From assembly GCF_019320115.1 (NCBI RefSeq), contig NC_089593.1, positions 16,972,870 to 17,036,869 on the forward strand: a stretch of 64,000 bases of DNA. Reading direction: 5' to 3'. Both the position numbers and the translations under genes were made by a program. The notes under the pieces are model-generated. The model did not search any database. It was not told where the DNA came from and was given only the letters and a program-made list of their open reading frames with translations. Shown here piece by piece: positions 57,079 to 64,000 of this stretch. Numbering within the stretch: the first letter of the stretch is position 1; each line of letters begins with the position of its first letter. This stretch comes from Miscanthus floridulus. Lineage: Eukaryota; Streptophyta; Magnoliopsida; Poales; Poaceae.

Positions 57079-57946
57079 GCTAGGCAAGATAAAGAAACTG
57101 ATGCTTGAGCAGACAGCGAGGGAAAATAATGGACAAGCTCAGTTTGTTGAAGGGGTTATAACCGGTGCAGCAGGATCACGCCATGTTTTTCAGAACTACT
57201 TTAGCACTACTTTTTAGAGAAGGAACAATGTTTATCTCTCACAACAAATCAGCATCAACAGCAGCAGCAGCCAAATTCCACCGAGCCCAACAGGCTCAGT
57301 GTCCTATAAAATTCCAACCACTTCAGCTTTAGGTTTATTTGCTGTACTGGTTCAGCCAATGGGAAGACGAGATCGGGATGAGAAGCCAATCGAGCCAATC
57401 AAGGTTATCTTCAGCCTTAGCAACCTCTATTCAGTTGGATTCGTGTATAAGGAAGTGTTCTACCATTACGAGGATGCCAACGTGTCCGGTATTGCAGTCA
57501 CCGAAGCTACTAAGAGATTCGTAGTGAAGATACCAATGGATGGAGGCTATATGGGGAATAACTTATCAAATGTCAGAATCGGAATTGGTGGCCTCTGACA
57601 GTCCCATGATACCCTAAGCAATGCTGAGCACAGGACCAGAAAAGAAGTAATACATGCATTAATGAGTATATTTATTCCCATATCAGAGGGGCTTCGGTTC
57701 CCAGCTTGGCTTCATAGGTAATATGAGATCTACAACAACAATTTGGATGTTACTACTAATGATCCAGAGGATGACCCAGAGAAGAAGTACTCAGGAAATT
57801 TCACCAAGTGGTCTACAATATCTAATGTCGTGGCCCGTGGTCAAGTCAACTTCAGTGGTGCTATAATAGCAGGAGCACGCTACAATAGGTTTGAGGTACT
57901 CTTAATCCAGAGCTCGATGTTGTTACTGTCTGCAGTGAAGAGGGCT
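57079..57946 (+). pseudogene. RIP array unit 12, 5'-truncated
   Basis: Begins at GCTAGGCAAGATAAAG, a variant otherwise seen only in unit 9. Stop in CTTTTTAGAGAAGG, TGA at the Trp codon, TAA in ATAGGTAATATGAG. EGLRF is kept in the last part. Confidence 0.82.
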
Positions 57947-58881
57947 CTGAATGTTGGCCACAGCCACAAGACAAGTTCTTGGCCCAAAAGATGGTTCGGC
58001 GTTTCGGCAGCATGCTAAGCAAGATAAAGAAATTGATGCTTGAACAGACAGCCAGAGAAAATAATGGACATGCTCAGTTTGTCGAAGGGGTTATAACCGG
58101 TGCTGTAGGATCACACCCTGTTTTTCAGCACTACTTTGGCACTAATTTTTAGAGAAGGAACAATGTTTGTCTCTCACAACAAATCAGCATCAACAGCTGT
58201 AGCAGGCAAATTCCAGTGAGCCCAACAGGGTCAGTTTCCTACAAGATTCCAACCACTTCAGCTTTAGGTTTATTTGCTGTACTGGTTTAGCCAATGGGAA
58301 GACGAGATCGAGATGAGAAGCCAATCAAGCCAATCAAGGTTATCTTTGGCCTTAGGAACCTCTATTCTGTTGGATTCGTGTACAAGAAAGTCTTCTACCA
58401 TTACGAGGATGCCAACGTGTCCGGTATTGCAGTCACCGAAGCTACTAAGACATTCGTAGTGAAGATACCAATGGATGGAGGCTATATGGGGAATGACTTA
58501 CCAAATGTCAAAATTGGAATTCGTGGCCTCTGACAGTCCCATGATACCCTAAGCAATGTTGAGCACATGACCCAAAAAGAAGTAATACATGCATTAATGA
58601 GTATATTTATTCCCATATTAGAGGGGCTTCGGTTCCCACCTTGGCTTCGTAGGTTATACGAGATCTACAGGAACAATTTGGATGTTACTACTGATGATCG
58701 AGAGGGCAACCCAGAGAAGAAGTACTCAGGAAATTTCACCACCTGGTCTACAATACCTAATGACGTGGCCCGTGGTCAAGTCAACTTCAGTGGTGCTATA
58801 ATAGCAGGAGCATGCTACAATAGATTTGAGGTACTCTTGATCCAGAGCTCGATGTTGTTACTGTCTGCAGTGAAGAGGGCT
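57947..58881 (+). pseudogene. RIP array unit 13
   Basis: Stop in AATTTTTAGAG, a TAG in GCTGTAGCAGGC, a stop in GGTTTAGCC and TGA at the Trp codon. The C-terminal half is open from about 58,567 to 58,953 with EGLRF. Confidence 0.82.
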
Positions 58882-59813
58882 CTGAATGTTGGCCACAGCC
58901 ACAAGACAAGTTCTTGGCCCAAAAGACGGCTCAGCGTTTCGGCAGCATGCTAAGCAAGATAAAGAAATTGATGCTTGAACAGACAGCCAGAGAAAATAAT
59001 GGACGTGCTCAGTTTGTCGAAGGGGTTATAACCGGTGCTGCAGGATCACGCCCTGTTTTTTAGCACTACTTTAGCACTAATTTTTAGAGAAGAAACAATG
59101 TTTATCTCTCACAACAAATCAGCATCAACAGCAGCAGCAGCCAAATTCCAGTGAGCCCAACAGGGTCAGTTTCCTACAAGATTCCAACCACTTCAGCTTT
59201 AGGTTTATTTGCTGTACTTGTTCAGCCAATGGGAAGACGAGATCGAGATGAGAAGCCAATCGAGCCAATCAAGGTTATCTTCAGCCTTAGCAACATCTAT
59301 TCAGTTGGATTTGTGTACAAGGAAGTATTCTACCATTACGAGGATGCCAACGTGTCCGGTATTGCAGTCACCGAAGCTACTAAGAGATTCGTAGTGAAGA
59401 TACCAATGGATGGATGCTATATGGGGAATGACTTACCAAATGTCAGAATTGAAATTCGTGGCCTCTGACAGTCCCATGATACCATAAGCAATTCTGAGCA
59501 CAGGACCCAAAAAGAAGTAATACATGCATTAATGAGTATATTTATTCCCATATCAGAGGGGCTTCGGTTCCCAGCTTGGCTTCGTAGGTTATACGAGATC
59601 TATAGCAACAATTTGGATGCTACCACTGATGATCGAGAGGACAACCCAGAGAAGTACTCAGGAAATTTCACCACCTGGTCTACAATACCTAATGACGTGG
59701 CCCGTGGTCAAGTCAACTTCAGTGGTGCTATAATAGCAGGAGCACGCTATAATAGGTTTGAGGTACTCTTGATCCAGAGCTCGATGTTGTTACTGTCTGC
59801 AGTGAAGAGGGCT
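58882..59813 (+). pseudogene. RIP array unit 14
   Basis: TAG in GTTTTTTAGCAC and AATTTTTAGAG, TGA at the Trp codon. It shares a GGAATTCGTGGCC/GAAATTCGTGGCC variant (GIRGL) with units 13 and 15, marking these three as a late duplication group. The C-terminal half is open. Confidence 0.82.
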
Positions 59814-60841
59814 CTGAATGTTGGCCACAGCCACAAGACAAGTTCTTGGCCCAAAAGATGGCTTGGCGTTTCGGTAGCATGCTAAGCAAAATTAAGAAAT
59901 TGATGCTTGAACAGACAACCAGAGAAAATAATGGACATGCTCAGTTTGTCGAAGGGGTTATAACCGGTGCTGTAGGATCATGCCCTGTTTTTCAGCACTA
60001 CTTCGGCAGTACTTTTCATAGAAGGAACATTGTTTATCTCTCGCAACAAATCAGCATCAACAGCAGCAGCAGCCAAATTCCATTGAGCCCAACAGGGTCA
60101 GTGTCCTACAAGATTCCAACCACTTCAGCTTCAGGTTTATTTGCTGTACTGGTTCAGCCAATGGGACGACGAGGTCGAGATGAGAAGCCAATCGAGCCAA
60201 TCAAGGTTATCTTCAGCCTTAGCAACCTCTATTCAGTTGGATTCGTGTACAAGGAAGTCTTCTACCATTACGAGGATGCCAACGTGTCCGGTATTGCAGT
60301 CACCGAAGCTGCTAAGAGATTCGTAGTGAAGATACCAATGGATGAAGGCTATATGGGGAATGACTTACCAAATGTCAGAATTGGAATTCGTGGCCTCTGA
60401 CAGTCCCATGTTACCCTAAGCAATGCTGAGCACAGGACCAGAAAAGAAGTAACATATGCATTAATGAGTATATTTATTCCCATATTAGAGGGGCTTCGGT
60501 TCCCAGCTTGGCTTCGTAGGTTATACGAGATCTACAGCAACAATTTGGATGTTACTACTAATGATCCAGAGGATAACCCAGAGAAGAAGTGCTCAGGAAA
60601 TTTCACCAAGTGGTCTACAATATCTAATGCCGTGGCCCGTGGTCAAGTCAACTTCAGTGGTGCTATAATAGCAGGAGCACGCTACAATAGGTTTGAGGTA
60701 CTCTTGATCCAGAGCTCGATGCTGTTACTGTCTGCAGTGAAGAGGGCTTATGAAAAGAATAAAGAAGAAAAACAGGAAGCTTTAAGAAGGGAAAAAGAGG
60801 AAAGAAAATTAAAAGGAAAAAAAGAAAATCCTATGAGGTAG
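59814..60841 (+). pseudogene. RIP array unit 15 with the probable original C-terminus
   Basis: The first half is open from about 59,855 to the TGA at the Trp codon (60,398), and the second half is open from 60,464 to 60,841. After the AVKRA codons this unit does not enter another junction. It continues into a 30-residue Lys/Glu/Arg-rich tail (YEKNKEEKQEALRREKEERK and further) ending in a stop at 60,839. Because unit 1 has the authentic exon 1 and unit 15 this tail, the pre-amplification gene was probably exon 1, one RIP exon and this tail. Apart from the stop at the Trp codon no other lesion was noticed. Confidence 0.8.
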
Positions 60842-61140
60842 GCAGAGTGTTAAGATGTAAGGTAAGGCATACTCTTTAAGATATGAGGGTTAAGATGTAA
60901 GGTAAGGAATGCTCTTAAGATGTGAGGTAGTCTCATATGTAAGGTGCAGTTGATGTTGGAGCATATAATGTTCCATCGGTGAACTTTTGAGGGACCTTTT
61001 TTTTTTACCTGACATTTAACCGAAATGCCAGAAGCCCTGAACCTGAATGGGTGAAGTGAAAGTTTACATTTTGAATTCTTCGTGTGTGTGTTTTTGTGCA
61101 AGGAAAAGTGCTTTATATTATATGTGAAAGACCTCCAAAT
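60842..61140. other. 3' flank of the RIP array
   Basis: Direct repeats of GGTTAAGATGTAAGGTAAGG occur near 60,848 and 60,888, then a T run. It probably contains the 3' UTR of the original gene. No clear poly(A) signal was assigned. Confidence 0.35.
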
Positions 61141-61149
61141 ACAAGCAGA

Positions 61150-61705
61150 AGGCCGCCGCGGTGAAGCCGACTCCGCCGACGTGCGTCCATGGCCCGCCCT
61201 GGCTACCCTCGCCGTCTCCTGCGCCCAGTGCACGGCCTCGTGCACCATCTCCGCCGTGCCCTTGGTTTGGTCATTGTCCCTCTCCGCCGTGTCCGACGCC
61301 TGCTCCGCGATGCGGCCGGCCTTGGTCCTGCGCCCTGCGCTTGGCCATCCTCCCCTTCATGTGTCGCTCCTCCGCTGCGTGTGTTGTGTCCCTGATTTCC
61401 CTCCGGTCCTCTGGCGCGTTGTCGTACGCCTAATAAGAAACAGAACATGCGCGTGCGTGTCAACAATGTCTACCTCCGACAAACTCAAGCACTAATAAGG
61501 CACTAAGCAGTGTGCATACCTGAGACTGAGACTGAGACCGAGACGATCTTGGCGCAGCCTGCGATAGCAGAGACAACGGGTCCAGCTCGCCGGCTGCGGG
61601 CGCAGAGGAAGGATGCACGCCGCCGCCGTGGAAAGAGCCTGCTGTGCTTAACGACAGTGTTGCCGGTGAGCCTGGCGGCGCCCGCGACGCGACCGACCTC
61701 GACAT
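61150..61705 (-). pseudogene. LEA-like gene fragment, two exons, frameshifted
   Basis: Exon 1 (61705-61520) starts with ATG and encodes a Ser/Arg/Ala-rich, weakly organelle-targeting-like 62 residues, ending at a GTATGC donor. Exon 2 begins after TTAG at 61429 with AYDNAPEDRREIRDTTHAAE and leads to MKGRMAKR. After a frame change it continues as AEQASDTAERDNDQTKGTAE and HEAVHWAQETA. Alternating Ala/Lys/Glu/Thr 11-mer-like repeats fit group 3 (LEA_4) late embryogenesis abundant proteins. The frameshift in the middle of the repeats argues for a pseudogene. Other amphipathic helical proteins are possible. Confidence 0.5.
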
Positions 61706-61709
61706 AGAC

Positions 61710-63140
61710 GACGTCGACGGATAACCGGCGAGACCTTGTGTTGAGGTGACAGGTGATGGTCTACCTATCTATTGAGGATTAGGCTTCAGGATCATGAACT
61801 TGCACGGGGAGAAGAGGCAGCAAGTGACAGCACGTCCGGAGACACGTTGCGGTGCAAGGTCCGGAAAGAAGGCAAGTCCTGACCTGACGCGTGCGGCGCT
61901 CTGGTGTGTGTTGCTGTCGCGCGGCAGGACAGCGGCGACAACGGATTCAGAGCTGATGACGCACTGGCCACTGGGGCCAGTCCGACGCCACGCCGTACGT
62001 GCTGGGAGAGATCCTCGGCCGCCCCACGAGGACATCGCCAAAAGTGCGAGACCACGCCGGTGCTACCAACCGCGGCAGGATGCCGATGACGACGTATACA
62101 TCCGGCCGGCGCATTGGTTACATCTTACATGAGTGGGACGAGGAGTACGACTCTTTCATCTCTCACAACTAAAAAACTAAAGAGGGCCGTTTTGGTGCGA
62201 CAAAAATTTCACCTCGTCTTCCTGCCCTCCCCCATGCGATCGTCCCTTTGCCTCACGGTGCGATCCCGCGATCGCCCACGTCCGTACTTCCTCCCATGCA
62301 TGACAGCTCAGATTCAAAGCCTGCTAGCGCCGAAAAAACAAAAGCGAAAAAAAACAGAAATCGTCTCTTCTCCTTCTCGACACCAGAGGACACGTGACTT
62401 CCCTCACGCGGCTAGGGTTTCCGTCCGCCGCCCCGTGGCCAGTCACGGCCCGCCGACACTTCCCTTCGGCCGGCTGCCGCAGAAGCTAGGCCGGTCGGCG
62501 GTCGCCCGCTGGCTGCCCGCCTAGACCCAGCCCGTAGGCCGGCCACCGCACATACGCGCCCCTTGATTCTCCCTCCCTGGATTTTGTGAAGTCGAACATC
62601 TATCCACTAACTAACCAAAGAGCGTACACTGTACGCTCCTCTCGATTCTGCTGCTGTGCATCGTAAACTGATGCCATTAAATTAATTTTGAGGGTAGCTA
62701 CATTGTTTTCACCATACTGTATAGGTTCTATGACGCTATTCTTGACAAGTGCCAGAGCAGGTACATTTTTATTTAATTTTTTTGTTAAAGTTATCATGTA
62801 GTTCCCCAATGCCATGGCCTGAATTGAGCTTTCGTTTCCTTTCTCGCTATGGCAAAAAGGTGGTTTCTTTATTGTGGGTTGAACTGTTAGCACCTAGCTA
62901 AACTATGGACCAATTTGAGTGCTGGTTCTGCATAAACAAATTTTTGGATGAGTTGCCTATATGTTTCAGATGAATTGTTCTTTTTGTTAACTACAACTTC
63001 ATACCAGGCTGGCTGCCTGCCTCAACCTGGCCCACAGGCCGGCCACCCAGGCTGGCGCCCGGCGGCGGCATGGATGGGAGTGGAGGAGTCCATCGGGCGG
63101 CAGCGGCGAGGGCGGGAATGGAGAAGTCCATTGGGCGGCG
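61710..63140. other. Mixed GC-rich and unassigned sequence
   Basis: 61,790-62,110 and 62,380-62,560 are GC-rich with overlapping open frames but no recognised domain. A roughly 40-bp block (CTGGCTGCCCGCCTAGACCC and AGCCCGTAGGCCGGCCACC) at 62,509-62,548 recurs with changes at 63,010-63,050. A perfect palindrome-like GAGCGTACACTGTACGCTC lies at about 62,620-62,638. Confidence 0.3.
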
Positions 63141-63146
63141 GCGGCA

Positions 63147-63305
63147 GCACGGCGGGTCCAGGAGTTTGAGCGGGATCTGGTGTCTCTGGCGCTGATGGGG
63201 GGGCGCCGTGCACACCGTGGTGGCGCCAATCGAGCGCGTCAAGCTACTGTTGCACGCAGGACGGCAACGCCGCTCTGCTAGGCAAGGCACACAGGTTCAT
63301 GGGTC
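63147..63305 (+). pseudogene. Mitochondrial ADP/ATP carrier-like fragment
   Basis: The reading is VQEFERDLVSLALMGG, then after a frame change in the G run AVHTVVAPIERVKLLLHA, then after another change QDGNAALLGKAHRFMG. This is the first transmembrane helix and the P-x-[DE]-x-x-[KR] signature (PIERVK) of the ADP/ATP carrier branch. Intact proteins exchange ADP and ATP across the inner mitochondrial membrane. Two frameshifts within 150 bp and no further helices make this a decayed fragment. Confidence 0.75.
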
Positions 63306-63481
63306 AACATTTATCCTTGTGCAACATTTATCTTAACATATGTCCTTTCAGAATTGCCAATATTTCCTTTTATATAATTATTTCATTGTATTTTATATAC
63401 CATGACCATGATCCACTTCTTATCTGTTGCATGATCTATTGCTTATATCTTTTTTTCTGAATGCCTTGTTTATGGATGAAG

Positions 63482-63864
63482 GAAGGTGGAGGCTGGACTG
63501 AAGAAGTACAAGACAAACATCATAATTAGTGTCCACCCCGTCATGCAGCTCATTTCTCAGTGGGTTCTCAAATGCCAAGGCCTACAGAATAGAGTAGTCT
63601 TTGTAACTGTGATCACAGACCTCAACACTTTCCACCCTACATGGTATATTCAGTTAATGATAAGATAAACATATAGTAAAGCAATTTTTTCACTTGATCT
63701 GACAATTAGAAGAAAAAAAATGCAGGTTCCATGCTGATGTGAACAGATGTTACTGCCGCTCAGAAGAAGTTGCCAAGCGGGTTGCACTGGATGATCTACA
63801 ACCTTCTCAAATCCGCGTGTTCGGTCTTTCGCGACCATCATTCTGCCTTGCAGTTCTGGTTAAA
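63482..63864 (+). pseudogene. Monogalactosyldiacylglycerol (MGDG) synthase, two exons of a partial copy
   Basis: Exon 63482-63643 reads VEAGLKKYKTNIIISVHPVM, then VVFVTVITDLNTFHPTW, ending at a GTATAT donor. Exon 63726-63864, after TGCAG, completes the Trp codon and reads [18 protein letters not shown] and PSQIRVFGL, to a GTATTT donor. These are the N-domain blocks of plant MGD-type glycosyltransferases (family GT28), which make the main chloroplast galactolipid. Splice phases agree and no stop is seen, but one codon is missing where the family usually has FGLPVRPSF. No 5' exon was found upstream; further exons may lie past the window edge. Partial gene or fragment cannot be separated here. 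Confidence 0.75.
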
Positions 63865-64000
63865 GTATTTAGTTCACCCTAAGTTTTTATATTTCTATTC
63901 CTGCTAATTTTAGTGTGAACCATACATGGTCTTTCAAAAGGTTGAGATATTCATTTTACAAGGTTTTGTCCTGTTGTGTTCAATGAATATGTTGTATACC

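Larger units (their letters stand above)
31106..60748 (+). repeat. 15-unit tandem amplification of a RIP-domain exon (period about 932 bp)
   Basis: Unit starts at the CTGAATGTTGGCCACAG block: 31106, 32032, 35369, 36305, 37230, 38168, 50451, 51604, 52516, 53451, 54385, 57079 (truncated), 57947, 58882, 59814. Without insertions the units are 912-938 bp. Each junction fuses the AVKRA codons near the exon's end to a point 31 bp inside exon 2, so there are no introns, leaders or promoters between units. Unit lengths are mostly not multiples of three and the junction changes frame, so a multi-domain protein cannot be read through. Units 6 and 8 share a deletion and other marks (higher-order duplication). 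Confidence 0.9.

Noticed and set aside
56548..57083. Long repetitive ORFs on both strands
   Set aside because: They arise from a 45-50-bp GC-rich tandem repeat in the Gypsy fragment that is open in several frames.
31106..60748. Reading the RIP units as one multi-domain protein or as 15 separate genes
   Set aside because: Junctions change frame, most unit lengths are not multiples of three, most units have stops, and there are no promoters, introns or leaders between units.

Overview
The window is nuclear DNA from a grass, probably of the Andropogoneae (sorghum, sugarcane or Miscanthus type). The support is GT-AG introns, TATA boxes, Pack-MULE, CACTA, Tourist-like, Stowaway and hAT-like elements, and nested LTR retrotransposons whose LTRs carry arrays of the ACCGGAC/GTCCGGT motif. 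Most of the sequence is transposable elements and gene fragments. No prokaryotic operons, tRNA, rRNA or CRISPR arrays were found.

Layout. 1-5.9 kb: a four-exon minus-strand model for an 85-residue secreted Cys-rich peptide. Its 5' leader was split by a Pack-MULE that carries a 3-ketoacyl-CoA synthase fragment. 5.9-8.8 kb: MITE-like sequence. 8.86-15.7 kb: a solo LTR, then a truncated, nonsense-containing Copia element (minus strand). 15.9-17.3 kb: a non-autonomous CACTA element. 17.5-19.5 kb: a calcium-dependent protein kinase remnant split by a TRIM retrotransposon. 19.5-26 kb: MITEs and decayed minus-strand exons, including beta-amylase, Aux/IAA and GTP cyclohydrolase I fragments within about 1.1 kb. 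26-30 kb: nothing recognisable.

30.06-60.84 kb is the centrepiece. A plus-strand gene with an rRNA N-glycosidase (ribosome-inactivating protein, RIP)-like domain has had about 932 bp of its second exon amplified into 15 head-to-tail units. Only unit 1, at the gene's own first exon, has an open frame through the whole domain. Unit 15 keeps a different, charged C-terminal tail that is probably ancestral. The other units carry stops, frameshifts or insertions. Ten of the 15 have a stop at one and the same Trp codon, and all three stop codons are represented. The array was later invaded by a 2.4-kb solo LTR (unit 2), an 11.4-kb non-autonomous LTR retrotransposon (unit 6) and a truncated Gypsy-type element (unit 11).

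61-64 kb: fragments resembling a LEA protein, a mitochondrial ADP/ATP carrier and MGDG synthase. The last may continue beyond the window.

All family names come from reading translated sequence and recalling family motifs. No database search was run.
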